The notes under the pieces are model-generated. The model worked only from the letters and a program-made list of their open reading frames with translations, searched no databases and was not told where the DNA came from. A stretch of 64,000 nucleotides of DNA from Carposina sasakii (Eukaryota; Arthropoda; Insecta; Lepidoptera; Carposinidae), in the NCBI GenBank assembly GCA_014607495.2, contig CP053148.1, positions 8,432,001-8,496,000 of the forward strand, in the 5' to 3' direction. Below, one piece after another: positions 22,901 through 37,900 of this stretch; the first letter of the stretch is position 1, and each line of letters starts with the position of its first letter. Made by a program: the position numbers and the translations under genes.

Positions 22901-25900
22901 TTTTACTATTAGATTTCGTCCCTATAGTATACTAGTGGATGCCCGCGACTTCGTCCGCGTGCACTGCATAGAACTTACCCTGGCCCGGTGCCATTTGTAG
23001 ATGCCGCCATTTTCGTTGTGAAGAAAGTCATGAGGTCTCTCAAGAACCTGCTTTTCATAGGTTCTGGACATCCTGGAAGAAAAACATACGATGTAACTGA
23101 CTAAATGTTGATTCTACATAAGATTCCAATCTAGATCTAGATCTAGAAGATTTCAAAACTACTTTTATTAATGACTAACTGCTGACACCTTCGGCACCCT
23201 CACTTGTAACCTTATGTACCGATTTTTGTACCCACATTCTATTTCTCTTCAGCCTATTGCAGTCCACTGCTGGACGTAGGTCTTCCCCAGGGCACGCCAC
23301 AAGACTACTTCCATAGGGGGGTTTTTGCCCATAGTCATCACGCTGGGGCAGGTGGGTTAGTGACCGCTGTCTGATTTTCGGACTATGTTGTCAACACGGA
23401 ATGCGCTGCAGCCCACCTCCCGGTAACCCTTAATTGCCTCATACGATACCCACAGGCAGACATGGGGTGGTACGAATTCTACTCTGCCGGCACGCGGCGA
23501 TGTTTACCCACACAATATGTATTAACTTTATATATTCCAGAAATAATTCCAGCCATATAATACCTGCGTGCCCTGTGGAGGCCTACGTTCAGCAGTGGAC
23601 TGCAATAAGCGGATGATGATGATGATACAATACAAAGAAAGCAATTTCATTCTGGGAATTAAAGTAATTTTATCGAGACAGTAGCAATTTGGTGATAACC
23701 GACACTTTTGACCAAAAATGGGAGGCCAGTATCCAGCAGTGCACCATCATCCTATACCATCACTGTAGCTATAAAAAAACCCTTTGAAACTCACCTTATA
23801 CTTAGTATCGATGTAGGTCTTACCTCTCATGGGACTAGCGTGCTGTGGCGCAGCATCACAGTTCGGGCGTTCGTCCTTCACCGACGACCCGGGTATAGGC
23901 TTGCCTGTGTCCTGATGCACGCACCAACAGTACCCAGTAGTGATGTAACACTGGGCGCGAGCGTAGCGACCGTCGCCGGTACACTCAGGCACATATAGCA
24001 CTGCGCCACCCGCTTTCTGAAAGTTCACGTTTCAAGAGATGTGATAAAAAATAAACTATAGATTTATTAATGAAAAGTTCCCGCGAATGTTTCCTTCCCC
24101 GTAGAAAATAAGGTACCTACATAATAATATTTTTTACTTGTCTCATTCCCCTTAAATCTTAGCATAATACGCCCAGTAGCTAGTTAGCTATCATATATGA
24201 AGATTTAAAAAAAAATCATACTTGTTCGTCCAGGACCGCTTGTCGGTCTGTCAGGCAGTCATTGGCGTCTTCCTCTCGTCTGGAATCGCTGTCGGATGAC
24301 CCGTCGGGCGCGAAAGAGTTCCTCATGATCCCTGGTAATACTAAAAATAAATAAAAAATTTGTTATATGTAACTAAGTATTATAGCAGAAGTAAAGGTAA
24401 GGGAAGGCCAGGGGTAGGCTTCCGGTGATAAGCCGACCATAATTAATTATTATTTACTTAGGTATCTATTAGTTACCTATGATAAATATAGGGAGATGAT
24501 CGGTTATTCTATCGTAAATTGCTTGCAATGCTCTTGTTAAACAATGCGTCACCTTAAACGCGCTATACGGCGCGGTGTATGCATTTGTACTATATGTAGG
24601 TACGACAGGTATCCATGTACCTAATAAGCAGCAAGGATTAAACAGGTAATAATTATATATCTCTATGTTCGTGACAGACGTCCTAGGCCGAGGAACAAGG
24701 CCGCCTAGTTTTTGTCGCATAGTTGTCGGACTGGTCAAATGTTTGTTATCTCGTGGAGAAACAGGTCAACGTCACGTGAGGAGAGAGCTGGGAAAGATCT
24801 CGCTTCTCTCTTCCTCTTTACAACCTTATTATGGTGAGAAGGACGGCAGGACCTGTTAACTTTCTTCAATGCGTTATACTGTAATTTTCTGTAATTACGG
24901 CCACAATAACTGCATTATATCATACGCTGGCTGCAGTGTCTGTTCAGGTACCTACTTACGCAATGAGTACTAATGTTTATCTAGTTGTATCAGAGTTCAT
25001 ATCAACTGTGAACGCCGCGCCGAGTCAATTAGGTAGGTATAACTTATCTCACACAAACTCGAATTTTATTAACATAAAGTAATTAAACCTGCCTTAAATT
25101 TTTAGCAACAATCTGATATTATTAATCATTGCAATGCCCTCGTAACCCCAAAGATATTTCGTCCATTTATAGAGCCTATAGAGCACATCAAAAATAGTAG
25201 GCTGACGATCTGAGATGCGATCTGTGCAATCGCTTTCGCATTGCTTTTACGTAATACGGGGGTGGCTCATATCATAGACGTCAGTCTTGCCATTGGAAGG
25301 GCAGATATCGTAGTAGGCAAATGTTAGCGACTGACCAACACCACATTGAGCTGCATCGCATATTAGATGTCGTTTATTGCCTCATGGTATTACCTGAACT
25401 AGGATCCGGCGTAGGGGCCTCCTCTTCGGTATAATCGGGCTCCAGGTCGGGTCCAATATCGTCTGCGTTCAACGACATGAAGAAACGAAGAGATACTATA
25501 TATTATTATTACGTTTGCACATAGATTTGCATTATTACCAGCTATGTAACACACAGCGAAAGCCGGAGGGACTTAAATGCTCACTAATATTTATTTCGTC
25601 TTTTTAGGCTCACCAATTTTTTCATTAGGTGGGTAAACCTGATTTATATTTTAAGTATATGACAACGATACTTTACTTCATTGGGAAGCAGAACCATTAG
25701 TTACAATATTAGCTAAAACAAGCCAGATAATTGATAGGCAAAAATAATGTTTAGCTGCACATACTTAATAGCGTAATAGAACAAATATATGTACAAAAAG
25801 TTTCCTCCAGCTTGCCATTGTCATAACCATTAGCACAAGAACAGCCACAGCACACTATAAAAAGCATGCCAACTTACAATAAACCCACATCTAAATGCAG

Positions 25901-28900
25901 CATACTCATACACCAAGCGAGAGGAGACAGAGTTAGAGACAAGAGGAGATATAGGTAAGGTACTCACAATCCGGTAGAGGCGGCTCGGGCAGCAAACAAG
26001 AGGTCCACTCGCTCAAGGTGATCTCGCCGTCAGCATTGCCGTCGCAACCGCGGGTCCATGCGCGGGCGCATCGTTTAGGTTTTACTACCTGAAAATTTGT
26101 ACATTGCTTATTAGAACACATAACTACAGCGTGTCGGTAGTTGATATAAGGTAGCTAAGTCCAGTGTGCTGATACATGATAGTTAATGGCTCTATATTTT
26201 CAGCTATCTAGCTCGATTTACTGTACCTGTAGCTTAAAAGTTTTAAATTTTTCTTTACCTCTACAATTTAACCAAGCAGGTGTAAAGTTTAGGTTACAGA
26301 AATAAATTAAAACAGTATCGTTGTCTAAGATTTGTTTACGTATCATGAAGAAGTAAACTGAGGTACGGTACCTTCTTAATGAGCCTCCTCAGGCCTCTGT
26401 ACTCTGACTTCTGCAGTGCTGCATTTCGGTCTCTATCCAGTTCCCGAAATTTCCATTGAGCAATATTTTTAGGGTTCAAAGCGGTCGCCGGTTCGGTTCG
26501 ACCACGCTCATATTCTCCGCTGAATATCTTGATCAGGTTTTGATTGAATTGACTGCGGTCAACTCTGCTGCAATCTGTAAAATTTGATTTATATACATAT
26601 GCACGTGGCTGTTGCCTAAAGTGGGGTAGCCCACAGCCTAGCACGTCTAGCGGGGCTAGAAGTAAAACGTCAGTGACAAGTTGCCAGCTCATCGACTTTG
26701 AGAACAACCCTGAGTTCCTTAGTCGACTTTCACGACATACAGTTAATATGTTCTAGTGAAGCCTCGCATCAAAACAGATTTATATCTTATTTATTCTTGC
26801 CGTTTTGTTATACGGCGTGTTATAAAGGATGTTTTTTCGTTGCCACCCTTAACGAACGGTACTCTATACATCAAATAAAGTAAGTCTATGCCAAAAAAAT
26901 GATGGGAAACGATGTAAATTTTTTAAAAACTTTTTTAAATTACTTGATCGGGCAAAATTTATAGTGTCTACTAGTCTATATTTATACTAGTCGGTACCTA
27001 ATACAACGTTCTTATTAGGTACTAGTGGACGCCCGCGACTCCGTCCGCGTGGACTACAGAAAAAACAAAATGTCGAAATTATCCGGGATAAAAACATTTT
27101 CCCGGGATAAAAAGTAGCCTATATGTTAAGTGGGACCTGTTACAATATATTCGTGAAAATTGCATCGAAATCGGTTCAGCCGTTTCTGAGATTAGCGTGC
27201 ACAAACGCACAGACAAACAGACAAAAATTTCAAAAATCATTGTTTTGGGTACTATTGCGTTGATAAAGGTCTCCTATAATATTTTTTCTCATATATCTTC
27301 CATGTACAGACTGCGACCCGTTACATTTTTATTATACATATGTATAGAAGATTAGGTATCGCATTAAATACCATCTTATTAAGCGAAATCAACCGGCTTG
27401 GACTATAAGTTTCAATATTATTATTTAGCAAAAATACTACAATATCATTAGAATACTATTGTATTAGGTACCAACTAGTATTTAAAAATATCTAATCCAC
27501 ATACCTATTCCAATATTTATGTCCCACCTCTAATGACTGTATGAACATGCAATTCTATCATAATCGCGTACACGTGGTAGCTTATTGTTGCGAACTTGAG
27601 ACACAATTGAGTGTCAAAGGTACCTGCATAGAAATTTTGCCAGCAATACTTACTGCGTCTATTGCGTTGACCACGAACAGAAGATCTTCGTTTCGTTTGC
27701 GATTTACCTGTAACATAAATAAAAGATTGACGTTTACAACATGTTTCCTTCGTTTTCATAAACCCTCCGAACATTTTGAATGAAAAGGCTTTATATTAAG
27801 ATAAATCTCCCTTTGAAAACTATCGCCGCAGTAATAGGTATAAATACCCATCTTAAAATTAGGGGTTTAGCACTAAAATTACAGTGTACAAACCATACGA
27901 TTGTAGTCTTTGATGTCTTAATTGTGAAGGTGTCTGGGCACACTAATTTTATAAATACGCAAATGTGGTGGAGCGTCGTCCTGCGCCCGGGCTCCCAAAC
28001 CGGTCGAGCTAACCCAGTGATGTGCCCTACTCGATGTCAGACCAATAACCGAGCAGCCTTAGCTTATTATTTAATTTTATTCTACATGACATCGCCAAGC
28101 GCAAAGCCGAAAAAATAAACAACAGTTTTCAATTAACTCGGCGGGTCTGGGTTCGCTTGTAATTAAAATTAGAACGCATTTTAATCGAGAACTGACTTGA
28201 ATTCATATTGATTTTATGACGTTTTCTATTACTTTTTAATAAGCTTTTACCTACTATAGCAATATTAGTTTTGCATCTAGTACTTACACTATGTTTATAC
28301 TTTCCGATCATCAAATACTTATTCATTTAATTGTAGGCGTATACCTATTTGGTTTAGTACTGCGAAATAAAATTCGTCGGGTAGCGGTTTTATTATTTAT
28401 TTATTCTATATGTCGATAATTTATACAAAATTTTGCAACTTTAATCACATCTCTAGACTGTCAGAGCGTGCAAGTAAGGGCCCTTTAAACAAAAAAACCT
28501 GGACCCGGTTTCGTCCCAGCAGACATCTCGGCGCCTTACCCAACTTTTTACTCTCTTAAATTTCGTCCACTCTAAATTGGAGCGAAGCAATTTCCCTGGA
28601 CAAATAAATAATAATATACCTGCTTTCGATGGGGTTGATAAGCTTTAATCGAAGTGTATAAATGCTTCGTTAGTGGAATATGGGTGAAGTAAGTTACTAA
28701 AGTATTTTTGCTTGCAATACCAAATTTTATTACATTTTGATAGTGCAACTTCACTGCTGCAATTGTTCAGTTTCCCAATGGGTAGGGTAGGTCTTCACTA
28801 GATGGTCTCTATTTTAAACTTTATGTCTAATATCTCAATAATGGCTTCGTACCGTTAGTAGCAGGCACTAAAACTTCAAATAAATGTGCAGAATCATGCA

Positions 28901-31900
28901 TAAATTATGGGATACGGATAAAATTTGTATAACCGCTGTCAGAGTTCTGCAGAACTATTAAATTATATACGTGTAACATAAATTAATCCGCCAGTAAAAT
29001 ATAGACAATCTCTCGTTAATACTAGTCTTGTGTCGGCTTCCTTTACGAGCGCAAGCTAAAAAGATGAATTTGACGAATTTGATTTCTGGTTGTTCAAAAT
29101 AGGGTCTCCTTTCGGAGTCGTTCTGATGTCCGTCGTTTTTTCTTTCGAGCCTTGTCGACGGGTTCCCTTTTGCCTTTGGAGGAGACAAAAAACTAGACAC
29201 CATTGTAGCCGGGCGACGCGCTGTCTGACTGGCCCGCTGCTTCTAAGAATTGTTAAGATTCAAACGCTTCCTTTGATACCATACAAGTTCACTTTGGTCA
29301 ACGTAAAATATCAAAACCTGTTGCCAATTTATCATTACAGATAGGTGGTCAAATGTCGCCATTGATAATGCTATAGCGTTTTTGAATTTATATTATGAAC
29401 GTGAATGTATAAAATCGTCGCATTGCTCTGAGAACTTGTTCACATAAATCTTTCCTTAGTTGATCTTTTTACGAACCGACTCGTTGCAAAACTCGGGAAA
29501 GGTTTACACTCCAAGCGAGTCCGATAAGTCGATTCTATTTGCAAATTTATATGGTTCGTTTAATGTTCTTGTTTTGAATTCAATCACGGAAATCAAGTTG
29601 GCTGGGGTTGATGTTAAAGTATCAAACAACTGTTGTTTCATTCCTCCAGGAATGCTTAACGATTGTTGTTGCTCTGCATATGAAATATATATGATGACAT
29701 ATGAAATATATATGATGACATATGAAACAAACAGATGGTTATGCTTAGTTACGAGTAACATTTGATTGATACAACGCAACCATGAGGTAGCTCTCAGCAG
29801 ATTTCTACTGACTTCAAACCCATTTTATTCCCTGCATTCTGAAGTATATAGTCTTTACTAGTGGACGCCCGCGACTCCGTCTGCGTGGACTACAGAAAAA
29901 AACAAAATGTCGAAATAGGGATAGGGATAAAAACATTCCCCCGGGATAAAAATTAGCCTATATGTTACGTGGGACCTGTAAAATATATTCCTGAAAACCG
30001 CTTTGAAATTGGTTCAGCCGTTTCTGAGATTAGCGGGCACAAACGCACAGACAAACAGACAATCCGCCAAACAGACATAAATTCCAAAAATCATTCCTTT
30101 GGGTAGGTACCTACTATTGCGTTGATAAAGGTCTCCTATAATATTTTTTCTCATAAATCTTCCATGTACAGACAGCGATCCGTTACATTTTTATTATATG
30201 TATAGATTACAACATGTTATGATAATAAGAGTCATGCCCTCGCAAAGGTAAAATATGAAAGTACTAGGGCGTACTGCTGAGCAGTTGATCTGTCACCAGC
30301 GCCCAGGATGTCAAATGCAATCAAACAGAGATTCCACACAACCGGGTCACCATAAGTGGCAGTAAATGTTTAATTAGTTGCGCAGGCGCCGTAGAAATGT
30401 AATAGCAGGACTGGTGCATTAATAAATTGGCAAAACAGACAAGCCGTTGTGTCTACTTCATGCTGTAACTTTAGTAGACACTTCTAATATTATTTATTAT
30501 CAAGGGAAAGATTCTGTTATTACCACTAAACATTACCAATAAGGACCGTTGTTTTTCCCCGTTTGGATTTACCGTATTATACGAGTAAAATTATGTTAGT
30601 ATAGTTAGTTAGTAAAAATGTGTTATGTAATTCGCTCAGCAATTTAAATAAATATGCCCATAATCTCAGACAGAACATGAACTCGCCACTCCAGACAGAC
30701 CAATAAGGACTACGTGAGTGGCAAATTGTATTATTAATGTATTCATTAAAATGTTTAAAAAAAATAAAAATAACACTCTAAAACGATAGTTTACTTCGAT
30801 AGTGGGCCGTCATTTATTATTATCGTTATATTTTCCGTCATATCAAAGCAAAAGGACAGCCATTTTTGCAATGCTGATTTGTAAAATGTTCCTACACGGC
30901 TATGACGGCTCATACTTATACGAAAAAATATATATACAAGGTAAGCACGAAAGGCTTTACACATCTGAGAGATTCCCATCTTCGTCGATGTTAGTCATAC
31001 AAAGTCACGGCGGAATGCTAGTAACATTATAAAATAAAGAGCACTGTCTTAGATCTCATTAAGATAAATTAATTCCAGTATCCTCGTGAATAGGACTCTT
31101 TAAATTTATCTAACAATAATGTTTGTGTTCTGTACATGAACAGCATTGTTTCTGGAAATAAAGATCAATTACACTTATCTGCCAGGGACACTGGGCTGCG
31201 AAGGTAGCCATATTTTGTAAGAGTTATCTGCAGTCTTGGTACCCAAGCGCCGCAAGGCTGACTCATATCTTGAGCGGGCGGGGTCAGATCATCACTATTT
31301 TCTCCAAAAGACAAATATTGTTTTAATGTTTTGTTCAGAAAAAACATACACACATATAAATTCGTCTATGTTTAGGGTTACTATATCTCAGGATTTGTCC
31401 TGAGATTTCAGGATTTTTCGCCTTTTCTCAGGATTGCGGCCGGATTTTGCAAATCTCATGATATCTCAGGATTTAAAGATCTTTTTAATTAAAAACCATA
31501 CCAACTAAAAATTAGTTAAAATCTATACCTATTTATCCAAGTGAAACAAACTAAAAATAATCTTTTGGTAACAACCCCGCCCCGCCGCTAGTGTGATGTG
31601 CAAGTTGGAACGCGTAAGCTAGATCCGTAGTGTATAAAACGATAATAATACGTTTTTGAGAGAAAATTGTTAAACTGTATAAAATCTCAGGACTTTGCCA
31701 TGGAAATCAGGCCTTTTCTCCGGTCTTTTGATTTTTTCATCTGGTAACCCTAATTGTGTTCCCAAAAATATCCTACAGTGGCGTATAGCATAGCGAGGTT
31801 TGTGGCGTAAACACGAACCTTTTTACGCGGCGTAACGCTAGCGACTCGCTAGCAAAATCTATGGGAATTGACAGTTCGACGCTAGCGTTACGGACTATCG

Positions 31901-34900
31901 AGAGGTTCGTGCTTACCCCTCAGATGTCAAAGATCAGTGACAAGCTAGCTCATCTGAGAGAACGCCCCAAAATTCCATAGTCGACATGCACGGAAGGAAA
32001 ATGCAGCTGATGTATTCTATTGAAGCCCGCATTAGCAAAAGTAAAGAAACAAACATGGAATATAAAACCCTTATTCGCAAAGCATTTTCATAATATTCTA
32101 ACAAACACACGGATATATAGGTATTTATATTGGTAGATAAATAAATATGCAGTACTAACTTTACCAATTTTTAGTTCTTCGTCGCATTAAAATTAATTTA
32201 CGTTCCACACCATCTAAGCTAGCTTTGTTTTAATGTGGTGGGATTCGGGATGAATTGAGTCATAGGAGGTTTATACCTGAGTTTATTAATAACTAAGTTA
32301 TCTTAATAAAATTGATTCACCTTTCCGGTAGAAGATTCTTCTTCTGACCAAATATTCATCGTTATAAGTTCGGTATAAAACGACTTAATCTCGTTTAGTG
32401 TTAAGAGATTTGCTTTATGATGACTCATAGCTGATTGTGACTTCGTCTGGGCGATTTCGGCTTTTCAAAACTACTTTTTGATGAAAACAGCAATGATATC
32501 AGTTGAGTAACAGAAAAAGAGCAAAGACAATAAAGTGGCTCTACATATAGAGATATTAGATAATTTTAAAGTTTAACGTGCTAGACACTCGAAAACGACA
32601 TCTTTCTCAGTTTACATTTATATCAAATAACTCATAGAAGATTCGGCATGTACATTGAAAAATCGGATAAATAACTTGTTCTACAAAATAAGCCAAATAT
32701 AATATAATCCCTTCCTATACTTTGGATTCTGAACTTACAATAAAATAATATGTACAGAAGTACGCAATCTCTGTTTGTATCATCAGAGATCATCCCAGTG
32801 TTTATTAGGAAGGTGCGGGCTAAGGAAGTCGATGATTAGGCAAGCTGGGGCCGACGTCCTGCGTAGGTAGACCCTTCGTACTTAGCTACTGTATTGTTTC
32901 ATCCAAATAACGGGATCGTTAAATATTCATTTATAGTTTAACTGGTCCAACTATGTTCTCTGGATGAAGGTATTTATTTATCACATTTTCAACTCCTAGC
33001 CAGCATAGTTTTTGAAAATAACAGCATTTTGTAAGAAACCCAAATTGAGAAATCCTTCATGTTAGATCGATGTAAAATTCGTGAATCGGAAAAAACCTTA
33101 TTAAATTAGCATTTGTATATATCTCGACACATCTCTAGTATAGCAATTGCAGATCATTATTAAGTATTATTTTGTCCAGTATTAAAATCCGGACCTATCT
33201 TCTACGTAGAAGATTACGTGTCTGATACCGGTACAATGTGATTCACACACAGTTATTTTGCTATCATTCTTTGTGACTCGATAGGTACCTGAGTCGGGAT
33301 TGATCTCTTCCGTCGAGTTTCGTCTGATCTGACCTTATGGACGATAAAGGGCAGAGCGTTTTAACCACAATATTATGTTAATAAACAAGGAATAAACATA
33401 CTTATATACGCAAGGCGCACATCTCAACGCCCGGTTTTTCCTATACGTGTTCAACGTATAAGGTTCGATTTGAATCGAAATAAAGAGGTTGTAAGTTTTA
33501 ATTACCCGACTGTAGCACAGAAGGAGGGTTATATTTTTCGAGTATATTATGTATATGTCTTTGGTACGCTCTTGAGCTTGAGATATATCATTAGATTCAA
33601 TGTGAGAGTAATACTGGGTCAAAATCTACAGCCAGTCGGGTTTTTTTTTTTGGAAGGAAATAAAGTTATTCTATAACTAATTTCGTCCTGCAAACAACTT
33701 ATAACTTTGCAACAGTAGTTAATGTCCATATTTAAGGTGAACACAGATACTGGACTATAGTAAACCGTAGTTTTCTCGTGCAAAATATGTAAGTACTCCT
33801 TTTTAATGCCCAAGTGATGATTATATCGTTTAACTGTTCGCACCCGGATCGAAAACATCTGCTCTACCTCTACCTCGCTTGTAAATAATGAAAATGTGTT
33901 CGTCATAAACAAAATCCAGACATACTTGTGTTTACGTTAGGTACCTACATTACATCGCCTTTTCTACGCTTGTATCTAACAAAACGTAGGAACCTATTGG
34001 ATAGTCTAGAATTTGCCTAGGAAAATAACCAAAGAGATCTGTTTTTTTTTTACTTGACTGTGCCAAATGGACGGTTATGTTTTTTCGTGGCTTTGTTTTC
34101 CAAGTGACTCATAAGTGACTGAATCCGATGACACCGATGTTATCGGACCTTTTTTCCAAAATCTTGACAATTTCCATGTTATCGGCTGGTTATCGATGAT
34201 ATTAAACTGCTAACTGCTTTTTTTACGGAAAACGTTTAGGAGAGTTTTTCAATAAAATTATACTTTGAAGTATTAAGTGTTATTTTGAATAGAAAAGCTG
34301 GTCATTAATTTTCATTTAATGATACCATTCGAATTATAATATGTATATCCTCTCCATATTTGATTTGTTGAAAAAAATGATAAACGATGCGATGGTATTA
34401 TTACTGCATTTTAACATAAAATGGCCCGTGATACCCGTGGTCCCCGTGATAGCTCAATATATTATTAATTACCTACCTATATGTATTAGGTATACTATAG
34501 TCTATAAAATCAGTGTCTCGGTAAATTGACTTAGGAACTCAAGACGTTTGATTGCTTGAGTCAAGTAGACTCATCAAAGAGCAATGTTTGTTTCATATGG
34601 GTCGCGTTGGTCGACATGTGCCACCTCGCACTGCTTTATGTGTGTCGGTCCTTATACCGTACCTACTTATATGTTTATCCGAATCTACAATACAATTTAT
34701 TACACTAGAAAAGAAGAACGCTTGTTTTGCACAGCATCCAAAGATGTTCTAAAAATATTTTGATCAATTCGTTACATTTAAAGGAAAGCAGAATGTCTTG
34801 ATGATAGATTTATAAATAATGTATAAACAACGAATGTTCGCAATGCGCGTGCTAATTAGAGCCGATATGTAGATCTCTATGCATAAAAAACGCTCAGCAC

Positions 34901-37900
34901 TGTGTATCCGCATTTATGCCTCCTTCTGGGGCAAGAACTGGTTTTAAACTTACTCTCGGGTGCAAAAAAATCATACAAACGAGTTATGTTTGATACCTTA
35001 TTTCTCCACCAGGGATGGTTGTGATCTGATGATGGAAAATACACTCAACTGATCGGACTAGGTACAGCCAATGTGTGAGATTAAGGACTTGATGCTATGG
35101 TTTAGATTCTTCTATATTTCATTGAGAGTCATTTTCCGTAACATTTCACCAGCATAAGGAAGAAGATGGTTCTATCTTTTAAAAATCATTCTCCAACAGG
35201 CTAAGGAGTATCATAACCTACCCTACGTACACCTCTGACACCTAAAGTTTCTAACTTTCGAATTAGTGTGGAAAGCTGGGTAAGAAGATGGACACCGAAT
35301 ATGCATCACGGTGGTAATTAAAATCTTAGGTACGGAAAATGCAACTTTAAAAAATCGATATAATAGTCCCGCATGTGAGACCAAACCCCTTCGCGGTAGG
35401 CAGAATGATTATTACGAATCCAGCACACATAGATCATTTAGAAAATGTTCCTGAAAGCGCCAGCAGTCTACTCACCAGGTTTAGTGCAATCTGGTCTGCC
35501 ATTATGTATGGAGGTGCCAGGAATGGGCTTCCCTTCTGGAGTAACACACCAGCAGCCCGCCAAGTTGCCAGTAGGGGCACACTGCACTGCGGCGTACGAG
35601 CCGTCACTGCGACACCTCGGCACAAAGGTCGGCGCCTGCGACGACTGCGCCTCCAATGCGTACCGGTGGACGATGTGGCAAGTCGATTTCCTTTCTGCAA
35701 TGAAGATCAGTATTTAGAGATGATGATATAGTTAATACGGTCGATTCAGACGGTCACACTTAAACCTAAAACTAAAATTAGTCCTACCTGTCCCTTTCTG
35801 TCGCAGCCATTTATGTAAAGAATGGAGAGGGACAGGCCTGTCTAAGTTTAAGCATACGTTTAAGTGTGACAGACAGAATCGACCATAATATTAATGAAAG
35901 ATGCCATCCCAAGAATTATATTGTGAATAAAATGTATGGAACTACTTAATAATCTTATTTATTAGTTGCTTCAAAACGGAGATGCCGGGACGACCTAGAT
36001 AAGTTGCTGGCCGAGGAGTTAAAAACCCAAAACGTGTGCAGTCAAATAGGCATGCTTTTGCTCAGCAGTGAGATACTGTAATCTCTTAAAAAGCTGTTAT
36101 CTATACTCGTACCTCTGCTAACTATCATCTGATGGCAAAGTATGCGAAAGTAAGTTGGTTTGTTCGTTTGTTACGTTTTCACGCTTCATTTACTAAACCA
36201 ATTTCTTGAAGTTTTGCATTCATATAGCAGGACGTAGACATTATGTAGTCTACGTGGACGAAGTCGCAATCAACAGCTAGTTATCGATAATTTTGGCTTG
36301 ATTTTTAAACTTAGCAATGTCAAGTTTTGCTTGAAAATTCTGGTTGCAACCAAACTCTGTTTTGCAAATTAATTGGAAGCATATAGAGGAGAATATTTTT
36401 TTATGTTATAACATGGAGAAAAATTATATCTAAACCGCAAAAATATTTCATGAATATTATGAATCATAGCATTCTTGAGCTTGCACTCATTCGCAGAATT
36501 ATTCCACATTGAAGAGTTAGATTATTTATTAAATCTAGGCATGTACTCACCATAAAAGCATTTCGTAAAATATATCTATCTAGCTGCCTGAGGAGTGATC
36601 TATATTTGAGCGTCATTCAATAAATTTTAGCCTAGATTTTAAGATTTGGCATTCGGTGTAGCTAATGGGTGTAGCCTATTGTTGCTTCTCCTCTCCACAC
36701 GTCGAGATCCTTGCTTGTGTCTTTGACACAAATCATTGGACATGATAATCAATCAAACAGGACAATCATAAACATACACTCCTGTCTTGATAAATGCATA
36801 CTTATACAGAATGTTTTTTCGTTGCCACCCTTAACGAAGGGTACGTACTCTATACATCAAATAAAGTAAGTTTATGTCAAAAAAAATGCTGGGAAACGAT
36901 GTAAATTTTTTTTTTGTTGCTTAATCGGGCATAGTATCCAATGTTTATGCTAGTTTTTTCATGGACAAATATAAATTATTTCTCATAAAAAAATCTTGTA
37001 ACACGCGTCAATGTGCATTTAAGCAGAAAAACGCAGTCTATTTACTCAACTTTGGTTCCTAATATTTTGGAAACCAGATACTTCCCAGGTATGCTTCCAT
37101 GGAGAAAAATGATCGTGATGATGAGGAGATTCTGTAGTTTTCGGGAACGTTGACAACAAAAAATCATTCTGTATATACAAGGCTATGTTCCCGAAATGGA
37201 GTAGCCAGAAAAGCAAGATCATAAGGGAATTCTCACAGCCACTTTTAACAATACAGGGATAGATGTTGATGATCTGTGACAAGTTGCTAGCTTATTGCCT
37301 GAGATAATGCCCGAGTTTCTTAATCGACTCTTGCGACTTGCACGGAAGGAGATGCAGCTGATGTATTCAAGTGAGCCCCGCATCAGCACATGACAGATTA
37401 GATAAATAACAAAAGAATATCGAAAATATGCGTTTGTGGATTAAATTGTGTTAAGAATAATAATAAGGTTATCTAATACCCTGCTTAGCGTTGTCATCAT
37501 CAGACATGTATAATGGCTCTGGTGTAAATGGTAGGTAAGTTAAGTAATTATTAGAGTAAGATTCTAAAAAGGTCTTTTACAAAATTCAATGAAATTCGTC
37601 ATCACTAAAAGCCATCCAGAATACAACACGGCAATCCTCTCTCGTTATCTACTCCAGAAACTCTTGTGAAATAGTATTTGGACTCTAAGTGTAAGTAATA
37701 TTATAAAATAAGGTTTATGTTTTATATACAATATGCTGAAACATTCCTATGTTTATAAGACAAAGAACGGGGTTTTTGTTAATTATTATCTACTCTACTA
37801 CAATAGGATATCTTAACGTCCTCTATCATAGTAGTACGAGTACATATATTATATTTTAAACAACTTTTATTATCATCACATCAAACTATAATATTTATGC

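Noticed and set aside
29679..29728. Possible short CRISPR-like array
   Set aside because: Adjacent 21-bp units without spacers in a eukaryotic intron; a plain tandem repeat.
29460..29765. 101-codon frame ending in two copies of YEIYMMT
   Set aside because: The repeat is only the translation of a 21-bp minisatellite. There is no domain, and it lies inside an intron of the SMOC-like gene.
35375..35731. Plus-strand 118-codon and 90-codon frames
   Set aside because: Antisense to the thyroglobulin exon 35,476-35,694 of the minus-strand gene, whose Cys pattern is unmistakable.
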